Shown here in pieces: positions 1 through 7,140 of a stretch of DNA of 12,744 nt. Source of the DNA: Acidobacteriota bacterium (GTDB lineage: Bacteria > Acidobacteriota > Terriglobia > Acidiferrales > UBA7541); the NCBI GenBank assembly GCA_003131705.1, contig PKUY01000275.1, positions 332 through 13,075 on the forward strand, in the 5' to 3' direction. Below the pieces are notes generated by a model that ran no database searches, was not told where the DNA came from, and saw nothing but the letters and a program-made list of their open reading frames with translations. Positions within the stretch are counted from its first letter, which is position 1. Every line of letters starts with the position of its first letter. The position numbers and the translations under genes are program-made.

Positions 1-323
1 CGCTCGCGCCAAAATCGAATGCCCTTTACACGGGGTATGGCGAAGTCCTGGAAGATTTGCAGAAGACCATCGCGGAGCCCGTTCCCCTGCATCTAAGAAA
101 TGCTGCCAGCGGACTAATGAGCCATCTTGGATACGGAAAAAACTACCAGTACGCGCACAATGCGGAGGAGAAAGTGACGGACATGACGTGCCTGCCCGAA
201 AGTTTGGCAGGTCGCACCTATTACAAGCCCACGGACCAGGGATTCGAAGCGCGAATTCGCCAGAGGCTGGAAGAAATTCGGCGCATCCAGAAGAAGTCGC
301 AATCCACGAGGGGTGGCGAGTGA
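1..323 (+). CDS. rarA: Replication-associated recombination protein A (RarA/MgsA), C-terminal part only
   Basis: This is the last 106 codons of a gene cut by the left window edge; the frame is open from base 3 to the TGA at 321-323. RarA is a cytoplasmic clamp-loader-like AAA+ ATPase acting at stalled replication forks. The visible part matches the family's C-terminal oligomerisation region: the motif APKSNALYTGYGEV at the edge, PVPLHLRNA, LGYGKNYQYAHN, LPESLAGRTYY and PTDQGFEARIRQRLEEIR, in that order and close to the stop as in known RarA proteins. The ATPase core (Walker A/B, about the first 250 residues of a roughly 440-residue protein) lies outside the window and cannot be checked. The stop overlaps the GTG start of the next gene by 3 nt (GTGA), so the two are probably translationally coupled. 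The family call is secure because several conserved blocks match. Confidence 0.93.
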   Translation, partial: LAPKSNALYTGYGEVLEDLQKTIAEPVPLHLRNAASGLMSHLGYGKNYQYAHNAEEKVTDMTCLPESLAGRTYYKPTDQGFEARIRQRLEEIRRIQKKSQSTRGGE

Positions 324-1477
324 GCCACAACCTCTCGGGCGGAACGCGAATTCTAAAAAACACGCGGTTCGTGGCTCTATTAGCATCCGCCGCGATGGCC
401 GCGCTTTTCTTCGTCCATCCGCAAGCCGCGAACGCGCAGGACAATCCGAAACTCTTCATCGACGAAGACGTCCAGTCTTTCGATATTGCACCAAACAACG
501 CCATCGTCTACGCGGTGCCGCACTTCAAGCGCGTCAAACGGCTCCTCATCGAGCGCGACGACATATCGATCGCCGAAGGGCCGGGCAAAATAAAAAAGAT
601 CGTGGAAGCCGACAAGTTCATGCCCTTCCCGCCCCCGGCTGGTTACGTCGTGAACTCTTTGGCATGGTCGCCGGACAGCACGAAAATAGCCGTCAACATG
701 ACGCTGCAAGCGGCTCCGCCCGGATACGAAAACAAGAAAGCAGGCGCCGAAGATGATCGAGACGAAGACACGCCGCTGCCGGGCGTCGGAAACGGACGCG
801 CGCTCGCCTTGCTCGATGACGATGGCCACGAAATAAAGGTCGCGGGATCGAAAACTCGATTTATCGAGGGCGCGGTCGACGGAACGTGGCTCGCCGATGG
901 CAAGACCGTCGTCTATCTCACAGGCGGCGCTCCGTATGCTATCGCTCGCGTGCGACCCGAGGATGGACAAACCGTCACACTCTTTGAAGGCCACACTTTT
1001 AACGCCCTGGTTTGGGACACCAAAAACAATCGGGCTTTCGCACTGGGAGATAACCTGAGTCTTCACGGACGTCAGGCGTTGGTGCAGCTCGATCTGGTGC
1101 ACGAAACCGTGCGAGAGATCGCGGGAATCGAAAATTACCAGGGGTCCCTGAGCCTGTCGCCCTCAGGAAAGAAAATTGCATTTTTCGAGGATGGCGACAC
1201 GATTGACGTAATCGATATCGCAAATCCATCGAAGACCGTGCGAGTCCGCGCCGGGTTCGGACGGTTCGCGTGGGCGCCCGACGACCGGCGCGTGCTGCTC
1301 AAGCGCGGACGCGAGGACCGATCGAACATATTATTGTGGGTCGGGCTGTACGACGAGTCATTCCGTTCGATCTTGCACGACCTACAATTCAGCAACTTCG
1401 AGATATCGCCGGACGGACAATCGATTGCCGTGACGATCCCTGGCAAGCGTGCGTTGAAGGTCTATCCGCTGCAGTAA
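320..1477 (+). CDS. Exported beta-propeller-like (PD40/TolB-type) protein of unknown function
   Basis: A 385-residue protein. I chose the GTG at 320 because it overlaps the rarA stop, has a purine-rich GAGGGG just upstream, and places a classic signal peptide at the N-terminus: basic K13/R16, a hydrophobic stretch at about 18-32, and an ANA-type cleavage site near residue 39 (then QDNPKL). The mature part carries several repeats of the form [SA]P-[DS]-[GSD]-x-[KRQ]-[IV]-A typical of PD40/WD40-like blades: SPDSTKIAV (118-125), SPSGKKIAF (280-288), APDDRRVLL (319-327) and SPDGQSIAV (363-371). An acidic insertion lies at about 141-152 (EDDRDEDT). It is therefore probably a periplasmic or extracytoplasmic propeller. 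No catalytic triad or enzyme signature is visible, so I do not call it a peptidase, although S9 peptidases have similar N-terminal propellers. The link to rarA is overlap only; functions need not be related. Confidence 0.75.
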   Translation: MSHNLSGGTRILKNTRFVALLASAAMAALFFVHPQAANAQDNPKLFIDEDVQSFDIAPNNAIVYAVPHFKRVKRLLIERDDISIAEGPGKIKKIVEADKFMPFPPPAGYVVNSLAWSPDSTKIAVNMTLQAAPPGYENKKAGAEDDRDEDTPLPGVGNGRALALLDDDGHEIKVAGSKTRFIEGAVDGTWLADGKTVVYLTGGAPYAIARVRPEDGQTVTLFEGHTFNALVWDTKNNRAFALGDNLSLHGRQALVQLDLVHETVREIAGIENYQGSLSLSPSGKKIAFFEDGDTIDVIDIANPSKTVRVRAGFGRFAWAPDDRRVLLKRGREDRSNILLWVGLYDESFRSILHDLQFSNFEISPDGQSIAVTIPGKRALKVYPLQ

Positions 1478-1498
1478 CCAAACATCGGTGCGAACACT

Positions 1499-1969
1499 TC
1501 AGTGCAGGCGGAAGCGCTTGATGTGTTCCTTCAGGATGCACGTGTTCATGATGACGAAAAGTCCGGCACGGCGCGCGCTCTCTGCCGCTTCCGGATGCAT
1601 CACGCCTTCCTGCATCCAGATGCCGCGGGCGCCGATGCGAATCGCGGCCTCGACAATTTCGGGCACGAATTCCGAGCGGCGAAATATGTCCACAATATCC
1701 ACGTGCTCGGGAATGTCTTCCAGGCGCACGTAAGATTTCTCGCCCAGCACCTGCGTCTCCTCGGGATTCACGGGAATGATCTTATAGCCCACGGATTGCA
1801 GGTACCCCGCAACTCCGTAGCTGGGGCGATGCTGGCGGCTTGAAAGTCCTACTACGGCGATGGTGTGGCTGTTTTTTAGGATTTCGCTGGCGGGATCCCC
1901 GGCGGATGCGGTGGCCCGGTCAGCCGAAGGACGCGAGTTCGGATCTGAATTCTCTTCGGATTTATTCAT
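1499..1969 (-). CDS. CoA-binding domain protein, YccU family
   Basis: A 156-residue cytoplasmic protein made of a single Rossmann-type CoA-binding domain, as in the alpha subunit of succinyl-CoA synthetase but standing alone. The start of the fold is seen at about residues 29-45 (ILKNSHTIAVVGLSS), followed by GVAGYLQSVGYKIIPVNP (52-69), which corresponds to the family's second strand and its NP motif. Conserved blocks RLEDIPEHVDIVDIFRR (82-98), GARGIWMQEG (113-122) and MNTCILKEH (141-149) follow, the last holding the near-C-terminal Cys of YccU proteins. The family is usually about 135-145 residues; the extra length is a polar N-terminal stretch rich in S, N and D. The ATG at 1969 is preceded by AAAAGGACAAGG, a usable ribosome site. 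Its biochemical role is not established. It lies convergent to the + strand propeller gene with only 21 bp between the stops. Confidence 0.9.
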   Translation of the reverse strand: MNKSEENSDPNSRPSADRATASAGDPASEILKNSHTIAVVGLSSRQHRPSYGVAGYLQSVGYKIIPVNPEETQVLGEKSYVRLEDIPEHVDIVDIFRRSEFVPEIVEAAIRIGARGIWMQEGVMHPEAAESARRAGLFVIMNTCILKEHIKRFRLH

Positions 1970-2210
1970 CCTTGTCCTTTTAAGCGCGTTGCGAGTTTCG
2001 GCGTCGCGAATAAAGCGCGGAGCAATTGCTCTTCGGCAAGATTCTTCACATCACACGCGCAACGGCACGGACACGCGGGCGGGCCAAAAACACACTTGGG
2101 CGGACCGCACCCGTGCATTGCCTTCCAATCGTCCTTCTAAACGCGCGCGCTGGGAAATCCCCCCGACCGTGGCCGTATCATACTGAATTTCGGGGAAAAT
2201 AAAAGGGGCA
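1970..2210. other. Intergenic region upstream of the CoA-binding protein gene
   Basis: These 241 bases contain no convincing gene on either strand; frames crossing them are extensions of shadows of the neighbouring repeat-rich gene. On the minus strand a TATGAT (2177-2182) could be a -10 box for the CoA-binding gene, but no -35-like hexamer is found at the right spacing and the leader would be about 200 nt. A 12-bp perfect palindrome, GAGCAATTGCTC, lies at 2020-2031, about 50 bp upstream of the start; this is not rare enough to claim an operator. No terminator hairpin with a T run is visible after the pseudouridine synthase stop. Confidence 0.4.
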
Positions 2211-3833
2211 CTAACGCGAGGGAGGGCGCGATCCTCGGGAAGGCTTGCGTCCCGCCGGTCTGCCACCTGCCGGCTTGCCCCAGGGCGGTTTGCCACCCAT
2301 TGGTTTGCGATTCCAGGGTTTCCCGCCGCTGGGTTTGCCGCTAGCAGGCCGTCCACCGGCGGGCCTGCCGCCCCCCGGCCTGCTCCAGGAGGACTTGCCG
2401 CCTGCAGGTTTTCCGCCCGCACTCTTTCGCTCCCACGGCTTTCCGCCCATGGGTTTGCTCCAGCTCGGTTTCCGCCCGCCGGGCTCGCCATACATGGGCT
2501 TACCTTCGGCGGGCTGGCCTTCCTCGGGCCTGCGATACACCGGCCTGCTCGGACCCGATCCGCTCTGCCCCGGCTTGCTCCACGACGGCTTGCCGCTCGG
2601 CTTTCCGCCGAAAGGCTTGCCGCCCTCGCGTTTGCGCTCCCACGGTTTTCCTCCCATGGGTTTGTTCCAGCTCGGTTTGCGTTCTCCCGACCCGCCGTAC
2701 ACGGGATTGCCTACGACGGTGGGTTGGCCTTCCTCGGGCTTACGATACACCGGCCTGCCCTGGCTCGGACCGCCCTGGCCCGGCCGACTCCAGGACGGCT
2801 TGCTGCCGCCAGGCCTGCTTCCGGCCGGCTTTCCGCCAAACGGCTTGCGTTGCCACGGTTTTGCGCCGGCAGGTATGTTGAACGACTCTCGACGCCCCGC
2901 GGCTTGACCGGCCACGGGCTGGCTACTCGAAGGCGGGCCGCTTACGGGACGGCGCTCCCATGGTCGGTCCCGAAGGGATTTGTCCCACTCCGGCCTCTGC
3001 GCCGGTTTCTCTTCTACCAGCTCGTCGCTATCAGACTTGGCCTCGGCGGATTTGCGCTCCCACGGCTTGCGCCCCGCAATCTTGCGAAAGACCGGCTTGC
3101 TCTCCGGCTGTTTGCGCTCCGCTGGTTTCGATGTGTCCAAACGTCCCTCGAGTGCCCGTTTCAGCTCGGCAACTTCGCCGGGCGCGAGCGGGCGGTGCGC
3201 GCCAGTCGCGAGTGAATCGAGGTCGAGGTTTGCAATGCGGACGCGCTTCATTTTCTCGACGGGATGCTTCGTCTCAAAAAGTTTATTGCGCAGAGCGTCG
3301 CCGCGGGGTTCGGAAAGCGTGACTTCGTACCACGGCGCGTCCTTGCCGCGAAGCCGCGAAATGCGCGCGCCCGTCGAACCCGAGAGGCTTTCGATTTCCT
3401 CGAACGTGAGCAAGGTTTTGAGTTTTATGTGATAGGTCTGGGGCAAGTGGTGCGCGTGCTGAATGCGATTCGCCAGAGCGCCGTCGTTAGTGAGAAACAC
3501 AAGGCCCGAAGCGTGATATTCGAGACGCCCAACGGGAAACACGCGCTCGGAAACTCCGTACAGCAAATCGCGCAGCGTGCGGCGGCCCTCCGGGTCGCTG
3601 AGCGTGGAAACCACCTCGATCGGTTTATGCAGCAACAGGTAGACGCGCTCGGGATCGGGATGAATCAGTTTTCCGGCGACCTTGATGTGGTCGCGCGATT
3701 CGTCGGCCTTGGTGCCCAGCTCGGTGACGGTCTTGCCGTTTACCGTTACCAGTCCCGAGGCAATCATTTCTTCGGCGCGGCGCCTCGACGCAATTCCTGC
3801 GCGCGCGATTATCTTCTGTAGGCGTTCTTCCAT
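2211..3833 (-). CDS. RsuA/RluB-family pseudouridine synthase-like protein with long repetitive basic tail and Glu at the catalytic Asp position
   Basis: A 540-residue protein, more than twice the family's usual core. Residues 1-50 are an S4 RNA-binding domain (MEERLQKIIARAGIASRR start, typical of RluB). Residues 64-228 are the synthase domain with YLLLHKP (65-71), VVSTLSDPEGRRT (74-86), FPVGRL (99-104), SGLVFLTNDG (109-118) and QTYHIKLK (132-139). The catalytic motif normally reads GRLD; here it is GRLE, with Glu105 encoded by GAA (minus strand, 3519-3521). Residues 231-540 form a low-complexity tail of K, R, P, G, S and W with repeated KPW[EQN]RK and PSW[SN]KP units. The family converts a uridine of 23S or 16S rRNA to pseudouridine; activity here is uncertain given E105. 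No clear Shine-Dalgarno precedes the ATG, but the start fits the family exactly. It lies 62 nt downstream of the VWFA gene, same strand. Confidence 0.9.
   Translation of the reverse strand: MEERLQKIIARAGIASRRRAEEMIASGLVTVNGKTVTELGTKADESRDHIKVAGKLIHPDPERVYLLLHKPIEVVSTLSDPEGRRTLRDLLYGVSERVFPVGRLEYHASGLVFLTNDGALANRIQHAHHLPQTYHIKLKTLLTFEEIESLSGSTGARISRLRGKDAPWYEVTLSEPRGDALRNKLFETKHPVEKMKRVRIANLDLDSLATGAHRPLAPGEVAELKRALEGRLDTSKPAERKQPESKPVFRKIAGRKPWERKSAEAKSDSDELVEEKPAQRPEWDKSLRDRPWERRPVSGPPSSSQPVAGQAAGRRESFNIPAGAKPWQRKPFGGKPAGSRPGGSKPSWSRPGQGGPSQGRPVYRKPEEGQPTVVGNPVYGGSGERKPSWNKPMGGKPWERKREGGKPFGGKPSGKPSWSKPGQSGSGPSRPVYRRPEEGQPAEGKPMYGEPGGRKPSWSKPMGGKPWERKSAGGKPAGGKSSWSRPGGGRPAGGRPASGKPSGGKPWNRKPMGGKPPWGKPAGGRPAGRKPSRGSRPPSR
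2424..2591 (-). repeat. Copy B of a long coding repeat in the pseudouridine synthase tail
   Basis: Residues 415-470 of the synthase tail: KPSWSKPGQ, PVYRRPEEGQP, RKPSWSKPMGGKPWERK. It differs from copy A by scattered substitutions and a one-residue length change between the PVYR and PMGG blocks. Shorter pieces of the same vocabulary (GGKP, GGRPA, KPWNRK) continue to the C-terminus, so the tail appears built by repeated local duplication. Confidence 0.8.
2631..2801 (-). repeat. Copy A of a long coding repeat in the pseudouridine synthase tail
   Basis: Residues 345-401 of the synthase tail. The unit runs KPSWSRPGQ, then PVYRKPEEGQP, then RKPSWNKPMGGKPWERK. The same order of blocks recurs in copy B about 210 bp away. 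DNA similarity between copies is obvious by eye, for example the shared stretch CGCTCCCACGG on the + strand, so this is a recent or homogenised duplication rather than only a compositional bias. Confidence 0.8.
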
Positions 3834-3895
3834 GGGGTTTGCGGCGCAAGACCGCTACACTCAGCTTAACGGAAATCTCGCGGATGACGAAGCTT

Positions 3896-6100
3896 TTAAG
3901 GCTGCTGGCAATGACAAAGCTTCCAGAGGTAATCGAAAAATGCCTTAGCACTCGGATCGACAGTCAGGTTGCCTGAATACGCGGGCTCGCTGCCTCCCAG
4001 CTCGACCAACGCGCCGGGTCCGGCAGGATTTCGGAATGCAAAAAGAAAGCTCGGCTTCGCGCTGGATCCGGGTTCATTGGAAATCAGCGACCCGGCATCG
4101 CAATGGAATTTTGCACTGTAAATGCTCTTAAAAAACGCGGGCGCTCCCTGATTGATCCCGATATCGCCGTGGTACCACAGCTTGTCGCCGCTCCAATCGA
4201 GGCTCGAGCTGGTTGTACCCACACGAAAGGTCACGTGGGTTATCAGTGGCTCAGAGGATTTCGCCGGCGCTGGAGCGGAACTTGCAACCGCCGTTGTCGA
4301 CGCGGAGGAAGCGACCGGGCCGCGGAGCTCGGGAATATTAGCAAACTCGCGCGGGTGGGCAGGCACGTCCACCGATCCCGTCGCGCCGCTTGGCACGTCG
4401 AGCACCGCAAATCGCAATCGTTCATTTTCTGGCTTCGCCGCATAGTCAAAAATGTTTCGAATTCCATGCGCCTGCCAGCTTTGAAACAGCGCGTCGGTCG
4501 CCGGTTGCGAAAGATCGTGCGGGTAGAACTGGAACGAATCACCTTTCGGACTAAATTCGCAGATTGCCATTTGGAGGTTCAGTCGGTGCGATCCGTCCCC
4601 TGGCGCCAGACTCAGCGCGCTGGGAGAAACTGTCAGCAGATATTTCGCTCCTGCTGCCTGGCCGGGCACGGGATTCAATGGCAATGTTTGGATCGTTAGA
4701 GCAATCGCACCCGAAGGCAGCGCCTCCGAGCAAGCGTCCTGTAGAAGCGCAGCCGGAGGCTTTTGATCTGCCGCGTTTGTATTCGTGGCGAAATAGCCGC
4801 GGCGGTAAGCGAGCTTTACGCCGTGCTGCGCCGTCTTCACCGTGATTTTGTGGAAGTGCCCGTCCCACTTGGTGCCCACAGGGTAGTAAGCCAGTTCGTA
4901 ATAAGACGAACTCTCGTTCAGCGCCGACTGTACGCAACCCGCCAGGTCATTCGTGTTCTTGCACGTCTTGCCACCGGTGTCCTCGGCGACTTCTTCCATG
5001 GTGGCCTGCGATTGGGTCCGCTCGTCATCCTCACGGCGCAGCGTTCCCCCAAGGCTTGCACCGGGATTCCGCCGGTCGATGTTCGGATTCTGAGCAGCGG
5101 TGTACATGCTGGAGGGCTCTAGTCCGCGCGCGTCAACCGGATACACCGATACTCGCGCATCCGTTAGCGCTTCGGCAGCGTCCCGAACTTGCTCCCCGTA
5201 GTTAGTGGTTCCTTCGAATGGCTGGCTGCCAAAATCCGCAGTGGGCGCAATCCACAGCGGAAACGATTCGGAAAACCAGATCAGATTCTTCCGACCGGGA
5301 TATCCGCCGAGATATTTCGCAATCGACAGCATCGCCGAGGCAGTCTCCTCCACGCGCTGGGTGATCTGCTCCATGTACTGTTCTTTTTCGAAATCCTCAA
5401 GCCGCTCGAGGACGTCTTCCGGAACCTTCAAAGGCGAGTTTCGTTCGATGTTCGACGCGCTCTGGGCGTCATCTTGCGGATTCGCTTCCAGCTCCGTTGG
5501 TCGGTGCGCCTTGTCCACCGCCGCCTGCAATAGCTTCGGATCGGTCGTGAAGTTCTGCACCACATGCAGCGTGTGGCCGAGAAGAAAAACGGCCACGGGA
5601 GTGTCGGTTGGAAGTTTCTTCAGGAACAGAATCATGTCCCGGCGAACCTGGACCTGTTGCTGAGTTCCGGTGTTGAGCGCATCCATTAGCAAGACCGTGG
5701 GCGGCACCTTCAACCGGCTCGCCGGCATGTTCGAATACATGCCCGGCGCCGCGGCCGGTTGAGCAACGCTATCCGCTGCGGCCCTCGCCGCCGTATCCAC
5801 AAACTCAAATCGCGCAATCTTCTGCGCTCCGAGATGCTCCTCGATGACCTGAAAATCCTCTTCCTTGAGGTTGCGCACCGGGTTGCCGTGGGAGTCGGTC
5901 GCGATCACGTCCACCGTGATCAACCGCGTCTGCGTCGTGATTGTGCCGGGCTGAGGGGGGGCCTGCTGCGCTGGAACCTTCGATGCGGGTAATGGCCTTT
6001 CTGCGGCAGGACTTTGGCGCGGCCGAGGCGCCGGTGCAGTTCGTCCTGCAGTTGCAACGAAAAACAAAGGCAGTACCGCGATGAATCGTGCCGTACGCAT
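3896..6100 (-). CDS. Secreted VWFA-related domain protein, acidobacterial type
   Basis: A 734-residue protein. The first 20-25 residues (MRTARFIAVLPLFFVATAG, then TAPAPRP) look like a signal peptide, followed by a Pro/Ala-rich linker to about residue 53. The VWFA-related region then begins with TRLITVDVIATDSHGNPV and LKEEDFQVIEE (58-88), and continues with VLLMDALNTG (136-145), LPTDTPVAVFLLG (163-175), YLGGYPGRKNLIWFSESFP (263-281), VSVYPVDARGL (317-327), EVAEDTGGKTC (370-380) and YYELAYYP (400-407). This order is that of the VWFA-related domain family typical of Acidobacteriota (TIGR03436-like). DALNT replaces the classic DxSxS metal site, as I expect for this family. Residues from about 445 on are unlike anything I can name. 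Molecular function is unknown; such proteins are usually taken to mediate extracytoplasmic protein interactions. It sits between scpB and the pseudouridine synthase gene. GGGGG just before the ATG could serve as ribosome site. Confidence 0.88.
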   Translation of the reverse strand: MRTARFIAVLPLFFVATAGRTAPAPRPRQSPAAERPLPASKVPAQQAPPQPGTITTQTRLITVDVIATDSHGNPVRNLKEEDFQVIEEHLGAQKIARFEFVDTAARAAADSVAQPAAAPGMYSNMPASRLKVPPTVLLMDALNTGTQQQVQVRRDMILFLKKLPTDTPVAVFLLGHTLHVVQNFTTDPKLLQAAVDKAHRPTELEANPQDDAQSASNIERNSPLKVPEDVLERLEDFEKEQYMEQITQRVEETASAMLSIAKYLGGYPGRKNLIWFSESFPLWIAPTADFGSQPFEGTTNYGEQVRDAAEALTDARVSVYPVDARGLEPSSMYTAAQNPNIDRRNPGASLGGTLRREDDERTQSQATMEEVAEDTGGKTCKNTNDLAGCVQSALNESSSYYELAYYPVGTKWDGHFHKITVKTAQHGVKLAYRRGYFATNTNAADQKPPAALLQDACSEALPSGAIALTIQTLPLNPVPGQAAGAKYLLTVSPSALSLAPGDGSHRLNLQMAICEFSPKGDSFQFYPHDLSQPATDALFQSWQAHGIRNIFDYAAKPENERLRFAVLDVPSGATGSVDVPAHPREFANIPELRGPVASSASTTAVASSAPAPAKSSEPLITHVTFRVGTTSSSLDWSGDKLWYHGDIGINQGAPAFFKSIYSAKFHCDAGSLISNEPGSSAKPSFLFAFRNPAGPGALVELGGSEPAYSGNLTVDPSAKAFFDYLWKLCHCQQP

Positions 6101-6199
6101 GGAACCCCCGCCCAGGCACCGCCCTGCATGGGCTGGATGCGGCGCCTATAATACATGAACTGGGTGGTTAAGGAGCTAGCGAGTAAGAATACGCTGTGA
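6101..6199 (-). promoter_or_regulatory. Possible promoter region of the VWFA-related gene
   Basis: This is the 99-bp gap between the scpB stop and the VWFA start. On the minus strand TATTAT (6148-6153) resembles a -10 box about 48 bp before the ATG, but no good -35 hexamer is found 16-18 bp upstream of it. The same AT-rich spot reads TATAAT on the + strand (6147-6152), where no gene follows. The gap is the place where transcription of the VWFA gene could separate from the scp cluster; support is weak. Confidence 0.25.
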
Positions 6200-7054
6200 C
6201 TATTCCGAACGACCCGGCGGAATGAAAGAGGAATTCCCCACAGAGTTCACATCAGAACTCACGGCCGGGGTTGCAGCAGAGCTCACTTCGGTATATCCGG
6301 CGGCATTCCCCGCAGACGCCCCAGCAGAGGCCGCACGAGACTGCTCAGTTAGTTCGGCAGCGTCCTCGGCAAGCTCGGCGAGATCATTCGTTTCTCCCGA
6401 TTCCCGAATCAGGGCGTCTCCAGCGGAGTCGCCCGAGGATGTATCGCCAGGTACCGCCTGCGCTGCGGCCACCGAATCCCCTTCCGGTTCGGAAGGCGCA
6501 ATTCCGGCGTCTGAACCCAGCGCCGCCTGCGCCAACTGCTCGAATTCCTTGAGGCTTGGCAGCTCGTCGAGGTCGGACAGCCCGAACCTCATCATGAACT
6601 GCTTCGACGTGCGGTACAAAATCGGCCGCCCGATCACTTCCTTGCGGCCCGCAGTTGTAATCAGGCGCTTTTCGAGCAGCGTTTTGATCACGCCGCCGAC
6701 GTTCACGCCGCGAATTTCGTTGATCTCAGGAACCGTGGCTGGCTGCTTGTACGCGATCACGGCGAGCGTTTCGAGCGCCGGCATCGTAAGTCGCAGCGGC
6801 GGCTGTAGGCTCTTGATAAATTTGCGCACCGCGTCGTGATGCTGCGGCTTGGTGTAGAACTTCCATCCCCCGGCGACCTTGCGCACTTCGATCCCGCGCT
6901 GCTCCGTCTGATACGACGCGGTAAGAAGATCGAGCGCCGCACGCGCCATCGTTTTTTCGACGCCCAGCGCGTTCGCAATCTGATCGAGTGTCGCGGGCTC
7001 GTCCGCAGCGTAAATAATCGCTTCGAGTGCCGCCTGAATTTCTTCGGGATTCAT
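6200..7054 (-). CDS. scpB: Segregation and condensation protein B (kite subunit of SMC complex)
   Basis: A 284-residue cytoplasmic protein that, with ScpA and SMC, forms the bacterial condensin organising and segregating chromosomes. The two winged-helix domains are in residues 1-165: MNPEEIQAALEAIIYAADEP at the N-terminus, GIEVRKVAGGWKFYTKPQH (54-72), then the second domain with LTMPALETLAVIAYKQP (89-105), PEINEIRGVNVGGVIKTLLE (109-128), RLITTAGRKEVIGRPILY (130-147) and FMMRFGLSDLDELPSL (153-168). These blocks are the hallmark of ScpB. Residues about 181-284 are an acidic Ala/Ser/Gly/Glu-rich tail without recognisable fold; typical ScpB ends near 190-200. The ATG at 7054 has GAGG ending 10 nt upstream. 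It follows scpA by 86 nt on the same strand, the usual gene order. Confidence 0.97.
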   Translation of the reverse strand: MNPEEIQAALEAIIYAADEPATLDQIANALGVEKTMARAALDLLTASYQTEQRGIEVRKVAGGWKFYTKPQHHDAVRKFIKSLQPPLRLTMPALETLAVIAYKQPATVPEINEIRGVNVGGVIKTLLEKRLITTAGRKEVIGRPILYRTSKQFMMRFGLSDLDELPSLKEFEQLAQAALGSDAGIAPSEPEGDSVAAAQAVPGDTSSGDSAGDALIRESGETNDLAELAEDAAELTEQSRAASAGASAGNAAGYTEVSSAATPAVSSDVNSVGNSSFIPPGRSE

Positions 7055-7140
7055 CGTCTATTAGCCTCGCGTATGTAGCGCAATCGCCTTCGCCCAGAAA
7101 CCCACGCAACTGCAGAACTCATTTATTGCCGCTACCAGCA

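Noticed and set aside
188..319. Upstream GTG start for the propeller protein
   Set aside because: It would overlap rarA by over 130 bp and bury the signal peptide 44 residues inside the protein.
2020..2031. Perfect 12-bp palindrome GAGCAATTGCTC
   Set aside because: A few such palindromes are expected by chance in 12.7 kb, and there is no second copy supporting an operator.
2245..2907. A 220-codon + strand frame rich in GLPPAGLP-like repeats
   Set aside because: It is the antisense reading of the Lys/Pro/Gly repeats in the synthase tail; its repeats follow directly from those codons and it has no credible start signal.
5662..5700. Degenerate metal site (DALNT) in the VWFA-related protein as a sign of inactivation
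   Set aside because: As far as I know this form is usual in the acidobacterial VWFA-related family, so it is not a defect of this copy.
6147..6196. Perfect TATAAT on the + strand followed by a 14-codon frame
   Set aside because: No -35 box, no ribosome site, and the tiny frame runs into the scpB end; the AT-rich spot more likely belongs to the minus-strand VWFA promoter.
6222..6839. A 205-codon + strand frame opposite scpB
   Set aside because: Antisense shadow of the Ala/Ser-rich ScpB tail and second winged-helix domain.
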